Assembly (NCBI RefSeq): GCF_051020765.1
Contig: NC_134933.1
Span: forward strand, 5,615,461 to 5,679,460
DNA: 64,000 bases
Reading direction: 5' to 3'
Source of the DNA: Lasioglossum baleicum
Lineage: Eukaryota > Arthropoda > Insecta > Hymenoptera > Halictidae
Made by a program: the position numbers and the translations under genes. The notes under the pieces were generated by a model, which saw only the letters and a list, made by a program, of their open reading frames with translations, was not told the DNA's origin and did no database searches. Shown here piece after piece: positions 1 to 13,055 of this stretch. Numbering within the stretch: the stretch's first letter is position 1; each line of letters opens with the position of its first letter.

Positions 1-2012
1 TACAATAATTGTTATATTTTATGCGTATAAGAATAGAGAAAGAAAACTAAAGACAACAAGCAATTGTATATGCACTCGTAGCTTAGAGTTTAATTTTCGA
101 ATGTATAAACGTTGAAAATGTGCCCAAGAAATCTGCTTGTCACAATTTCAACGTTTCCAGAGGAGAGTTCAACTGGAACATGTATTTTTCTACTTTCAAG
201 AAAATAAACACTATATTTCGTAATACGTTTCTCGGAACAGAAAATATAATAGTCATAGCCAGCTAAAAATCATTTAGGTAATTACTTGAGAGGAGCGTAG
301 GAGGGGTTGTTTGATAGAATAACAAGAGACCAAATTGTTTAGCATTTTACAAACAAGAGCAGCGATGCTTTTAATTTTCAAATTATCGTTTGGACATGTT
401 TTATTTGTTGTGAACCCTCGCGGCCGTTTGTATGCTCGAGGAAATGGAGTAAGCAAGAGACGAGCTGTTTGTTCTGTCAATGACTCGTTCCCGAAGCGCC
501 CCTTTTCGTTTCCCGTGATGGATGCGCGAGCATTGCGGACGTATGTGGCTTGACACAGCAAACAGAGTCGATAAATTAGCTTCAAGACAAAAACCGTACA
601 ATTCCTTGAGTGGTGCACTGGATGGATGCAATTGACTGACACGATACGTCAGGGGTTTATTAACCATTCCCACTCTCCCCCCCTCTCTCTCTCTCTCTCT
701 CTGTTACTCTTTTTCGCTGATCGCTCAATGGACCACGCGTCGCCTGCCTGACGTTATGGGCTAATTTTGCGGTTCGCATAATTTCCCTGAAAGGCCAACG
801 CGATTTCGGACCGGTGAACGTCAACAACATTTACGCATGCCGAGACGAGGGTATACTTAATCGATTACGCAATTATTGTTAGGTAATGTCCTATCGACTA
901 TTAAGCCTGCACACACGAGCATTTACTTCGCTCGTTAGCTGTTGACGTATTAACCTACGACTCACTGTGGTGGTGTCTCTTCGCACTTACACGAACTCAA
1001 AATTTATGGATATGAAGTTTCGAGATACCTCCCACAGCTGAAAAAAATGGTCTCCGAGCAACTACAAATTTAGAATAAATGTTTCTCGTCTAAAACTGTT
1101 TACACTTCTTGTCTCAATCCGATTATAACCACATATTATATCTCTTGTAACCCTCATAAGTTCTATCTGAACAATTGCATCTGTTTTATATTTCTATTCA
1201 ATAAGTGGTATATTCAATAACTTGGTACGTTTTTTTTTAAAAAAGTGTACAGGTAAAATGGTACGACATCTTGTTTTAATAGTCCAAAGAATGATCTGTT
1301 TACGATGACACTGCTGAAAATAATTAATTATCTTATCTTTCAGTCAGATTGCCAAACGCAAGGCTTGACACGGTTTCGAAAATAATTGCTAAATACTCTT
1401 ATACATATGTACATGTGTCTAAAAGTTCTAACAAAAACAATTACGAAGAACTTACACCTATTTGAAATTGAAGTTCTAATAAATACAATTATGAAGAACT
1501 TCGATTTCAAATAGTTGTTCGAAGAAATAAAGAAAGAAAGGTTCTTCATAATTATGTTAAGATCCGAAATCGATATTATAACCGTTTCCAAGCGTTGGTC
1601 AAACGGGAGAGATCGCTCAGCTTATGAAGGAGCTTTGATTTATCATACAAAGAAGAGAGAGGTCTTTCACATTAAGAGAGCTCACTAACACAAAGGCTGC
1701 ATGTACTACGAAATTCCCGGAATTTCGTATAATTTTGGAAGAATTTCGTGAAACACCGTTCCCGAGATCCAGTCGAGTTTATGACTATGGAAAAATAGAA
1801 ATTTCGTTCGAAGGGAACACGATGCACCGAAAGAGGTAGCGGGGGAATTTTGTGGTTTTCACAGATTCCCGGAATTTGACCTAATTTCCCTCGGATCCCC
1901 ATGAGTCGAATTTCGCGGTTTTCAGAAATTCTTGAACCGAAGAACGCAATTACCGGCAATTTTGAAGGTGGGCTTTCACCTTTCTTACTGCGAATATTAA
2001 GGAGTCCAATTA
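1..2012. other. Non-coding stretch without recognised genes
   Basis: Overlapping short ORFs at 274-673 lie on both strands and show no family signature. A (CT)n microsatellite lies at about 683-702. Nothing else could be supported. Confidence 0.5.
683..702. repeat. (CT)n microsatellite
   Basis: About ten uninterrupted CT units next to a C-rich run. Confidence 0.85.
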
Positions 2013-2526
2013 CAGTGAAAGGAATTAATGTTTGGACGCTCTAAAAAAGACGATAACTTTTTTAATATCGCACTATACGGTTTGAACTTTTTTGGGAAGC
2101 TAGAGCAATTAGTTTTCTACAGGATGTGGAAAGAATTGTAGAAATAATACTAAAACTTGCATTTTACAACTTCTTTATGTGGGCCGATATTAAAAATTTT
2201 TTAAATATGTTTTGTAGATCTGTGTAAATTATATGCACTGTGAAAGTTTCATCGAAATCGGTTGATGCGGGAAAAAACGACAGGCACATTGAAAGATGAA
2301 AGAATTCTTAGATTTATTGCAGTTAGAGGCCGAAAATCTTTAAACGTTTGTAACTCATTGCAACATCGTCCGATTTTGACGAAATTTTCAGAACATGTTT
2401 AATTGACACAGATCAATTGCAATTTTTGAAGAAATTTCTTTTCACATCGTATAGTAAATCGTATAGTACCATATTAAAAAAGTTATCGTCTCTTTTAGAG
2501 CGTCCGAATATTAATTCGTTTCACTG
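2013..2526. mobile_element. MITE with about 50-bp terminal inverted repeats, TA target site
   Basis: The left end CAGTGAAAGGAATTAATG and the reverse complement of the right end (CAGTGAAACGAATTAATA) pair for about 50 bp, including the shared GGACGCTCTAAAA and GACGATAACTTTTTTAATAT. TA dinucleotides flank both ends (2011-2012 and 2527-2528), as expected for a Tc1/mariner-type non-autonomous element. There is no coding content in the 514 bp. Confidence 0.8.
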
Positions 2527-5500
2527 TATATGCCAATATATACTATTAATTAGTTTAACTAAATTGGATTGCAATAATTAACAATTGTGATTAGTAGTTC
2601 TGATGATTAATACGAACGAAATAAACGAGACCCGGGAGAAGGAAACAATTTTCCCGAGGAGCTCAAGGTGCTAATCGAAAGGATATTTCCTTCGATGCAC
2701 GGTGAAACGCGGTTTATTCTAAGATCGCAAACGAACAGTGGGCCTCGATCATAATACAGTGGCAACAGACTCGGGCCGAGTCGTTTCGGATTATAGAAAA
2801 TCCTGCTGCAAGTACTGTACCGAAGAAAGTCTCGGGGAGGATGAGTGGAAAGGCAATCGAGATATTAAATAAACGACTACCGTTTTATTATCCGGTGCAA
2901 GAAAGTCAGACGGGGTTGGGGTTCGCAATGGGGGCAAGGGGAGGGAAGATTGCTCGTCCCGAGTCTACATTGTCATCAGCTTCGTGTCCCATTTTGTGGC
3001 CAACGGACGACGAAGACGACTGCCGGAGAAGCAGAACAATAAGCACGAGTGGCAGACGAAGACCTACCGACTTATTAATCAACCTTTAGGGATCGTCCGC
3101 TGAAAGAACAAGACCCGTGGGGGTGGAGGGCTCTCTGTAATGCTGTCCAACTTCCGACGATATTCCCGTGACTTATTAATGACCTCTGTTTCCACGGAGA
3201 AGATGAGAGGCAGCACGGCGTCTATTTTACCCCATGATTCAATGCGATTTATTAAATGGACAGTGTCAGCTGCGGTGAGACGTTTGTGCATTTATGCTGA
3301 TCAAGAATTTTTTCGAGCAAAAGACATCTGCTGCTAACACGCTCCCATCAACGCACCCATGCTCGTCCAAATTAAGTGCTTCTTTCTTTCGTTCGTTGCC
3401 AGAATTCTCGAATATTAGAGAAGAGAAATTATTTCACAATCGCAAAACAGAAAATGTCGAAATGATATTATTGTTAAAAGTGCGCACGTCGAAACTAGGT
3501 GAAATGAACGGATAACGTACGATGAAGGCTTTATATTCTTCCTTTCTCGAAAAATTGAGAAACGGCGAAGATCGTTTGACATTTCGAGAGATCCACCTCG
3601 TATCGATCTCTTCGCACGTTGCCGGCTCTCGCGGAGGCCGGGAAGAGTGAAACGAATCGTGAAACGAACGAAAGAGTTTAACAAACTCTCGCGAGCGTTC
3701 AAGTGGAGGGCGCATTGCCAAAAATTTGTTCCCCGGCAACGGTTTCCAGATTTCCCGGCAATAAAAGCGTTTCGGGGACTTCTGCTTTGAGCTTATTGAG
3801 TAGGGCCACGTTGGAAAAATAAGTCCTAGATGGTTGGAGAAGAAGAAGAACGGAAAGACGCGCTCTCTATTAGGTCCCTGCTCATATTACACCATTTATG
3901 AAGTTACAGGACGCTTTTATGCGTTGTCATAAATTTTATTGCAATCCTCTGAAATGCACAGTGTTCCCAGATAGTATCGTTGCGTTTTGTGATTCATTTT
4001 AACAATCATAGAACGCGATACCTTCAGTTATTATAAGAAATCTGCGTTCTCGTTGCTTTGTACTTTTTAAAGTTTCTCCATGGACCAGAGATTGCGTGGT
4101 GATTTACTGTTTGCAAAGAACGGGCCTTTGATGGAAAGTTGGCAAACTTTAAAATACGAGCGAATCGCTGTGGGAGATTTCGTATGCGAATTATGTAAAG
4201 GGAACAAAGTTGCGTAATGCTTTCGAGTGGTTTGTTAAGAGAGCGAGGAGAATAGAAGAGGATTTTATTCAACTCGATGTGCTTACTTTTATCTGTTACA
4301 TACGAACGCCGCGCCGGTATCGCGGATGAACTTTCGTTTCTTCGCGGGTTCTGCGTGAAACGGTGCTGCGAACGGAACGTAGTAGCTGGATTTTGCGAGT
4401 TCTCCCTCAAATTCTGTCACGTCTCTATCGTCCGTTTCTGTCGTCGTTCCGCGACTGAATGGCGGAGCCGAGTGGGATCGTAACAATGAAGCGGTAGGTA
4501 GAAAGCTGGGAGCTAAAATAATCCAGGAATCCGAGGATTACCATATCACGAACCACTCGTGCGAGCACTATTCGCTTCACGCATCAAACTTTCCAATTAA
4601 ATCATAAACATTCATTTTTTAAAGATGGATTTTCGATAGGGACTGTGGGAGAACGTGTTTTAACTCTTAGTTTACAAGTTTTATAATACGGAAACGAGCA
4701 TACAATATTTTGTTCGTTTTCTTATTTCCGCTTTGTTTTTTACCACTTCTGGAATAAGGTATTGCTCATGCACAAGAAGAATGTCATAAATATAAAAATA
4801 CAAATTTTACAGGACCTTTGATAGTTTAACTAGCTGTGGCTGCAAGTAAAAACAAATAGAATATTATATTATTTGATCAACACTGTTTAAAAATACAATT
4901 ATTGATTTGATTATTTATTGTTTCGCGGAAACTAATATACAGAATTACCTTTAGAGATCGTTGCTCCTTTATCGAGATTTTATGATGCTGTATATTACGT
5001 ACTGTTCCATATAACCTTTATTGAAAATCGCTATTACACAAATGGATCATTGGAACTCCTGCAACCCCTATAACCCAATCATTTTTTACTCTTGAAAAAT
5101 GTGATATTAAATAGACCGTAACTTTCGGATATAAATTGGCAATTGATTTAGATTACATCTAGTATTGTTTAATTGATGTCGCAGATGATCGAACCAAGGG
5201 CGGGATAGTTTATGATCCTCGCTCTCCCCCTGCTTGCGTCATGGAGAATATTTTTACTTCGCTTCTCGGGAGAGAGGCCAATAATTTAATTACATCGTCA
5301 TAAATTTCGATACTGTCACTTGAGTAAGGTACCGACTAAGTGGTAGAAATACCGCGGAGGCAATCGTGCGGAGTTAGGCGTGTCGAAAACCATTTTTCCT
5401 GTCAACCATTCTCTCCCTATGGGGTAGGATTACAACATTTTTCAAAGAGTTTCATCACCGCGAAGTAAACGAGAAATTAATTGACAAATTTCCATTAACT

Positions 5501-6450
5501 ATTTTTTATCACAGGACTTCGCGCAACTACGTATTTTCATTTCCTACTTTACGAAAACTGATTATCATTATCATCCTAACAAACTGATGGTGGATGTCCC
5601 TCGGGCGTGTCAACACACGCTCGTCACGAAGCATAAATTCGGACATGATCCCGAAGAAATTTCAAGTCGTCAAGTTGCCTAATTTGTGCGCGGAGCCGAG
5701 TACAAAGGTGGAAGAAGACAATGCGACGGTGTTTCGGCGAGTGTGGACCAAGAAACGGAAGGAAGGACGAAGTTGCAGCAGCGGAGCAACCGGAATGGGA
5801 GAGAAGATGGCCGGCGCGCGAAAAGCACAAAGAAGTTCAAAAGAAGCGAGAGAATCGTTTTCTAGGAGAAGGGAAAAAAGAGGAGAGAGGCGAACAAGAC
5901 GGTGTTTGAAAGAAGGGAATAGAATGAGGGGAAAAAAGAGACGAGTGCTTAGGAGAGTCTGGTGTTTGGAGCCGAAATGTGCCTGGTGTCTGGGGAAGAA
6001 TGATTCGCGTAATATTTCACGGTTCTGTCCGAGATGGAGATCTTTCGCGAATTAATTAGAAGTCTCGCGCTTATCCTGAGTAAGAGGTTATGCACCGGCT
6101 ATGAATCCAGTTTTATCCACGTTCCCGGAGGTGCGTCGGCTAACAAATGAGCCGCCGGCGGCTTTAAAAAATTGTTCCGAGCCAGACGAGAACGGGACAA
6201 GACGCGTCCGGAGCAACGAGGATCTTGTCGGCCACGGAAACGACAGTGTTTCAGACGGTGGTGGCGATTAATCGGAGCGATAAACACCCAGCCTGGATGG
6301 AAATTAATCTGCAGTCTTCCTCCGGGAGATCACGTTTCAATTTCATGTCAGCTACAACGGCGAAAAGTAACGAGACGTAATTGAAACCGGGGGATAATAA
6401 TGGGCGTTACGGTTTCTCGTTGCTTTGATCAAATTTTAGGCATTTATGTA
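2527..6450. other. Non-coding stretch without recognised genes
   Basis: ORFs at 2841-3089, 3415-3739, 4024-4486 and 5594-6055 overlap each other on opposite strands. They are rich in Arg, Lys and Ser and match no family I know. No repeat structure was seen. Confidence 0.4.
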
Positions 6451-7770
6451 CAGGCTGTATAAAAATTAGATGTCGCGGCCACCATAGCGTGATTCTACAC
6501 CTACGATTTAGTGGAAATTAACATAAAAAACTGCCCGCAAAATTGACCTTGACCTTGAAGATCAAGGTAAAAAATACAAAATTTTTTTGTTTAATACTGG
6601 TCACAAGCACCAACTTTGGGAAAGAACCGTTCTATTAAAAAATGATGTTGCATTTCTTATAATTTTTGCAGCTTCTTTATTCATAATGTTGTTTCATTTT
6701 ATAGTTAGGGAAATATAGGAGTATCATGATTCTCTGATAATTTCATACCCAACGAGATGGCTCACTGATGATACCCGCCGAATGTTGTCGTGCGAAATAG
6801 TTTGATTGAGACGACCACGACTATATAGATAATAGTTTTTCATGCAATTCATTGTCGCGGCCACCATAGCGTGATTCTACACCTACGATTTAGTGGAAAT
6901 TAACATAAAAAACTGCCCGCAAAATTGACCTTGACCTTGAAGATCAAGGTGAAAAATACAAAATTTTTTTGTTTAATACTGGTCACAAGCACCAACTTTG
7001 TGAAAGAACCGTTCTCTTAAAAAATGATGTTGTATTTCTTATAATTTTTGCAGCTTCTTTGTTCATAATGTTCTTTCATTTTACAGTTAGGGAAATATAG
7101 GAGTATCATGATTCTCTGATAATTTCATACCCAACGAGATGGCTCACTGATGATACCCGCCGAATGTTGTCGTGCGAAATAGTTTGATTGAGACGACCAC
7201 GACTATATAGATAATAGTTTTTCATGCAATTCATTATCGCGGCTAATATTGATGATTTATGAAACATGCCTTCCAGGAAATATTTAAATTTACTATTGAC
7301 CAAGCAGCAGGGAATTACGCGTGTTAGCTCAGGAAATATATAGAAATATAGTGTGAAGTAATGGAAGGTGACTACGTCCAACAGAAATTCCAGATCGACG
7401 CGATTTTCAACGACTAGATCAACAATTTGGTGACCAAGAAGCTATATTGCGGAATCTCAATCCTGATCGAGGGGCAGGACGATCCTATTTCCTATTTCCC
7501 TAACTATAAAATGGAAGAACATTATGAACAAAGAAGCTGCAAAAGTTATAAGAAATGCAACATCATTTCTTAAGAGAACGGTTGGGGTGTGGTTTTTTCA
7601 CAATGTTGGTCCTTATGACCAGTAGAACACGATTAAACAAAAAAATTGTTTTTCCTTGATTTTCAAGGTCAAGGTCAATTTTGCGGGCAGTTTTTAATGT
7701 CAATTTTTATGAAATCGTAGGTGTAGAATCACGCTATGGTGACCGTGATATATCATTTTTATATACCCTG
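6451..7770. mobile_element. DNA-transposon-like element with internal 382-bp tandem duplication
   Basis: Ends CAGGCTGTATAAAAAT and its inverted partner (CAGGGTATATAAAAAT) are flanked by TA. The subterminal block GGCCACCATAGCGTGATTC also occurs inverted near 7720-7745. The left arm is duplicated in tandem: 6471-6852 and 6853-7234 are nearly identical 382-bp units, each with CTTGACCTTGAAGATCAAGG. The right arm (about 7490-7745) is an inverted, more diverged copy. No transposase frame was seen. Confidence 0.75.
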
Positions 7771-8765
7771 TACACCAATGTCTCGATATTACGTGAAAGG
7801 ATGTGTAAGATATTTCTGCAAAGTCCCTCCGCTCACGTTTGAGCCACCTCCCCACCTTCACCCAAACCTTAGCAAACGAATAGACAATTTTGAAGCTTCA
7901 GTATTTCAAATTTGTATCCTAAAACCTATATCTTGATCTCTCTTTTATTCGATTCAAGAATGAAGCCAAGATCGCACTATTTGGGGGTCAGAAGGGCCTC
8001 TTTCCTCATTTAGAGCACTAGTCGTTGACCCACAAGCGGGGACTGTGAACGCAATCAACCCACAGTCTGTTATGAGCTTGGTTTCATCACAGTCGTGGCT
8101 GGGTATCACGCGATGGGGCATTAATCGCGTGATTAAACGACGCGAGGGATAGCTGATGGAAGAAAGGAAATATACACATACCGATGTATCAGTCGGAGGG
8201 ATTCTCAGCTAGTAGGGGGGAGAAGGCGCCAGCGGAAAGAGGCGTGCTCTGTATGGTTTTCTTGTCGTCCCTGCGGCAAGCCTAGTCGAATTTCTGTCTG
8301 ATCCCTGCCTTTCGTCCGCGTGAGACGGCCAGTTGCGTTTCTGCGTTCGGATTCGCCGTGCGTTCGTCGTTGCAAGTCCTCGATATGCTGAACCGGTCGC
8401 GCGGATCGAGAGGATGGGCAAACCTGACCCAAGGTGAACGATAGACACCGTTCTTGTCAGTGGAAACAGCGTTGCCGACACGCTGAGCTCTCGGTTCTGT
8501 GAAAAAAACACGTATCATCTCGTACAGGCTCATCAAATCCTGATTCCAAGACTTTGAGATCCTGAAGTTCTCGCCTTGGGAGCCCGTGGCACCGTTCATA
8601 ATGTTACCTCTTCGACTGGAAGGAATGTATTGAAAAGGAAGGATAATTCTCGGGGAAAATAGGAATCAGCTTTTGCAGCTCGGTCGAAGCTGATTTCGAA
8701 GAATCTTCGGAGGATAGAGGTTCCCGGGAACTCTAAAGAATAGAGATGGGGGTCGATTGTGCGCG

Positions 8766-8909
8766 ATGAACTCGATCGAATCCCCGGGGACAAAGGAACA
8801 TTACGTGCTAGTGTCAAACAGCAGTGTCCCGAACGAGCTGGAGATTCGGAGGACAGGATATGATGCCATCGAACGAATCAACGGGGACGTTAAACGAATC
8901 AGAAGGTAA
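8766..8909 (+). CDS. Possible small ORF, 47 residues, unrecognised
   Basis: ATG at 8766 opens a 47-residue frame (MNSIESPGTKEHYVLVSNSS at the start, ERINGDVKRIRR at the end) stopped by TAA at 8907. The composition is protein-like and the codons look like those of local genes. It overlaps a second frame (8860-9066) by 50 nt. Alternatively, AAG/GTAAAT at 8906 could be a splice donor making this a 5' coding exon, but no matching acceptor exon was identified. No family recognised. Confidence 0.25.
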   Translation: MNSIESPGTKEHYVLVSNSSVPNELEIRRTGYDAIERINGDVKRIRR

Positions 8910-9066
8910 ATTTTTGATTGAACCGGTTCACCACTCGGAGAACAAGAGACTCCTCGAACACGAACGGCCACGTGCCGGCGCTAACACCGTTTTGTTTGCA
9001 TGCTCTGTGGCCATTTTTACGGTTTCAACTGCGTATTTGTTTAGCAGGAAACCTAGCTGGCGTTAA
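8860..9066 (+). CDS. Possible small ORF with a C-terminal membrane segment
   Basis: A 68-residue frame starting MMPSNESTGTLNESEG, with a polar, charged N-terminal half and a single hydrophobic helix (NTVLFACSVAIFTVSTAYLF) followed by SRKPSWR and the stop. That layout resembles a tail-anchored microprotein. The frame extends upstream to 8824. An alternative reading is that GTAAAT at 8906 and TTTAGCAG before 9049 are splice sites and most of this is a 140-bp intron. No family recognised and no expression evidence. Confidence 0.25.
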   Translation: MMPSNESTGTLNESEGKFLIEPVHHSENKRLLEHERPRAGANTVLFACSVAIFTVSTAYLFSRKPSWR

Positions 9067-11426
9067 AAGTAGCGTAAAGAACTGTGGTATACGTTGTCTT
9101 ATGTAAAAATGACATAATATGTACTAAAAGACTAAAAAATTTGCATACACTTAATGTAAAGTAATTTTGTTTCATATGTAAAAGGTTTGGTACAGTGAAC
9201 GATAAAATAATAAATTGCTCAATATTTAATATAGTTATTTTTCCTAAATTTTTGTGAACAATTAGAAAACGATCTGTAATAAGCGAGAGAGTAAATTCTT
9301 GTGTTGCTTTTTATTAATATAATAGTGCGTTCTTTAAAAATAATTGTGTAAAAGATTCTTCTGCACATTTCATCCATTTTCGTTTAAAACAAGTAGCATC
9401 ATAAAGGGAGCAAGAGAGAATTACTGGAAAATATAAAGCTGTGATAAGAGCGGCTTCAGTAAAGAAACTACGGTGCAAAGAAAAGTGTAGAAAGGTAATA
9501 AATACGAGAAGAGAGTGTCCGAGATTGCCTCGGTCGAGAGAATGATGGAAACGAGGAGAAGGAGACGCGGAAAAGTAGAACAGAGCTGATACTATGAATG
9601 ACAGTGAAATTGGTTTTCTGAGGAATGGGATCATTAAAAAATAATTACCGTTATTACAGGTTTCATTGTATACGCAGTCGCAAAAATCTATAAAACTATT
9701 ATGAACACTTTATACGCATTTACGCATTGGTTAAAACCGAACACGTTTGTACAATATTCTTCTGATTCTTTTGATATTCTTATAGCGACAGAAGCGCAAT
9801 TGAATTGCCTGATCGAGTAGAAAATGGAGAACGCAAAAGACGAAAGAAAACGGGAAACGAAAGCAAAACAGCTGCGAGGGAAAGTAACTTCGAAAGTAAT
9901 CTCGCGCGATTCGATGGACGTGTCTCTTTTTATTTGGACGTTGATAAATTATATTGATACTAGAATTACGGATCTCCGTTATGCAATTTTTTTTTCATAG
10001 CGAATTCATTCGGCAGGGTTGAAGTTATTCTTTGAACATTTCATTACTTCTCGATTTTACTTTGTAATTATCAAGTACTAAAAAACAGGAAAAATGTTTT
10101 TAAACGATTAGGGAAAAAATATGAAACAAAATTGGAAGATCACGAAACTCCATTAACTGCAGCTCCTTAGCGTGAATCTGAGCAGCAAATAAAAATTGCA
10201 CAAGCAAAATTCCGTAACTTTCTGAATTTCCTGGAATTTAATTTTCTCTTTGTTAACCGACGATCAGATACCTCGGGAAACTTTATCCACCAGTGTTCAA
10301 TAATAGACGCGCGCGTTATGAAATCGAGAAAATTTTGCTGGAACATTCAGAAATAATTGCTCGATAATGTGGAATCGCGTTGTCTCTGCAAAGTATACAG
10401 AATTCCGCGATCACAGAGTTGTTAGACGGAAGCGTCGGTGTTACGTGATCATCACCGGCTTGCCATAGAAATAATGGCAGAGATCCCGACTTTGAATTAA
10501 TCAGGCGAGAAGGTGGGGGAACAATAATATTAGTTGTACAAATTAATTCGTAGCTCTCACGGTTAACGTTTCGATAATCAAGTTCATAAAAGCGTAGCGC
10601 TCATAACACAGACTCACCTGTACTATTCCTTCATTTGTATTTTTTAACCTTGAAAAAACGAGTCGGGGCACATTTTTCACCGATCAAACTATCAAGATAA
10701 ATGATATTCTCATAATTAGTGATAACTCGAAAATAAGATTCCTCGTTTCACGCAAACAAACGTATAGATTGATCTGACATTATCCTCGATACATAGTTTG
10801 CTTGCAAAAAACTTCGAAAAAAACCTGTTTCCTGGTCGGAGCATCGAATCAGGGGATTCCCGAATTTGTATAACTACTCATTTCGCGAAGACCGGTTCAA
10901 TAAGATATCAGTAACCGTCCGAGCGGAGCCACGAGAAAGCCTTTTGGCCAACGAAGCGCGAGGACACCGGTGCTGAACGTAAAGTTTCCATCGAACTTTC
11001 GGCCTCGACCCGTTCGTACACGACAGGATTATTTCTCCCTTGGGACGCGCCAGCTAATTTCGAGAAATAGCTGCTTTTTAATTGTCCAGCCGCTCCCGTG
11101 GGGAGATCTGGAGATACCACCACGTGCGTGACTGCCGTGCCGTTGCATTATGCAACTGAAGCGACGATTTAATCGACCAGAGACGGCTTACACTGAATCA
11201 CTCCGAGATTACCGTTGGGATTCGAGTTAGACTCAAGGAAAAGCGACGAACAACACGTCTGGTATGGATTGTGCCTTCTGCCGGCAATTAATACCGCGTG
11301 CGAATCTTAGATTCCATAGATCCAACGTCAACGTGTTTCTTTACTACTGTCTTCTGTCTTCTGTACCGTTCGTAAATAAGCCCATCATGAACGAAATAAT
11401 TGCCTGTTGATATCTATGCAAAAAAA
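9067..11426. other. Non-coding stretch without recognised genes
   Basis: AT-rich DNA with scattered short ORFs, none with a recognisable signature. No terminal inverted repeats or tandem arrays noticed. Confidence 0.4.
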
Positions 11427-12161
11427 TTAAACCGACTTCGAAAAAACGCACTAAAAATTGCACTAAAGAGTATGAAATCATTTCCATTTAATTTATGTGA
11501 ATACACACGAACTTAAGGATGTTCTGGAGGTACAATGGGAGACAAAAATACAAGAAATTCGAAATCCATCAATATATTGACAATGAAAGCCATTCATGAG
11601 TATATTTTTGTTTTTTTGAGTTTCTAGTTGCGTTTTTTCAAGGTTTAAATAGGGTTTGAAGTGGAATTTTATGAATTCTCCATAAGAAGACGTGTTAAAA
11701 TGTGCAAACTTCAAGTTTTTTATAATTCTTAAACGGTACAGTGAATCGAACCCAAACTTTGGTAATTGCATTAATTTAGTAAAAATTCTATCTGGTTGAA
11801 TTTTCAAAAATTTTGTTGCGTTATTATATACCTCCAGAAAATCCTTAAATACAATACAATCTTTTCGGAGGCGGCGCAAAAATTAAAAATTTTCTAAATG
11901 ACAGATGTTGCTGATTATGATTTCATTGGAATATGATGGACTTAGAAATCAGTAGGTGGGAAGAGTAGATACATTAATATGTGAAAGCATGTAGAAGAAT
12001 TTAAGGATTTTCGTAATCTCCAGTATCGAGAATATTCAATTTTGCACCACCTACGAAAAGATTGTATTGTATTTAAGTTCGTGTGTATTCGCATAAATCA
12101 AATGGAAATTATTTCATGCCTTTTAGTGCGTTTTTAGTGCGTTTTTTCGAAGTCGGTTTAA
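11427..12161. mobile_element. Non-autonomous element with about 85-bp terminal inverted repeats
   Basis: The left arm begins TTAAACCGACTTCGAAAAAA and continues through CGCACTAAAAA, CATTTCCATTTAATTTATG and ACACACGAACTTA. The right arm at about 12060-12161 is its inverted copy. Inside, a second inverted pair (ACAATACAATCTTTTCG at about 11850 and its complement near 12055) suggests a smaller element nested against the right arm. A third AAGTCGGTT end occurs at about 13042, so a related copy or extension covers 12162-13055. Confidence 0.65.
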
Positions 12162-12332
12162 TATTTTTTTTATGAAATTTTTTTATTTCACACTTTTCAG
12201 TGGAACGAGCAGAATTTGTAGAATAAGATGGTTTTTCGGTCTTATTGGTTATTTGCAATAAAAACCGCAAAGAATGAAAAAATGCAAAATTTGTTGTCAA
12301 TGGACCAATCGGGAGACATACCCAACAAAATG

Positions 12333-13055
12333 CAGAAGGTTTCGTCCTGATTGGTCCATCCATCTCGGAGTATAATCGGTGAAATAATTCATTTTTCAAA
12401 ATTTCTTTTTCACGGGACCACCCCGGGGACGTACTCGACAACAGTGGTGGCCACCTGTGGCGCATGCGCCAAACGTGGCGCATAGGATCCTTGCGTCTAT
12501 ACTTATTTTTTTGTAGTAGGCGCCATAACTGAATCCATCTTCATACTTTCAACACCTGAGAGCTCTTAGTTGAATTTATACAGCCTTCTTACTCATCAAT
12601 TCGTCGCAATTTTTTGACAGTTTACAATTATAGGATGGGAATTGCAGTGTTCAATACAGCGATCTCCCTCTCGTCCAAAAGATCATTTCTCACTATTGTA
12701 GATTGTAGATTGTAGATTTTCAACTAGCGTAAGTTAATTAATTTAGTTGCGTAATTGAGTTATCCCTTTTCCTCCCCTAACTGAAGCAGATCCTACCCCT
12801 GTTTTCCAACCGCAACGATGAACGTAAGAAGGTAGAAAAACAGCTCAAGTTGTATGGGGCATCTGAACTCGTATGTGAAAAAAATTTACGCATAGTATGC
12901 AGAAGGTTGGCCACCCCTGCTCTACAAGATGCAAAAGATTTCGTTCTGATTGGTCCATCCATCTTTGCGTAATCGGTGAACATACGTAGAAAAAAAAGAA
13001 AAAAGGCACATACAGATCGAATTGAGTAACCTCCTCCTTTTTCGAAGTCGGTTAA
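12333..13055. repeat. Diverged duplication related to the adjoining inverted-repeat element
   Basis: The phrases CTGATTGGTCCATCCATCT and GCAGAAGGTT occur at about 12331-12366 and again at 12899-12963. The block closes with TTTTTCGAAGTCGGTT at about 13039-13054, matching the ends of the preceding element. Probably a composite of related insertions. Confidence 0.4.

Noticed and set aside
5594..6055. 153-residue Arg/Lys-rich + strand ORF
   Set aside because: Composition (RREKRGERRTRR and similar) comes from a purine-rich tract. No domain, and opposed by other ORFs.
8205..8599. Three overlapping minus-strand ORFs (up to 105 residues)
   Set aside because: All three frames are open in a GC-rich stretch poor in stops, so openness is not evidence of coding. 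The 8282-8599 frame starting MNGATGSQGENFRIS is the best of them, but no family or splice partner was found.
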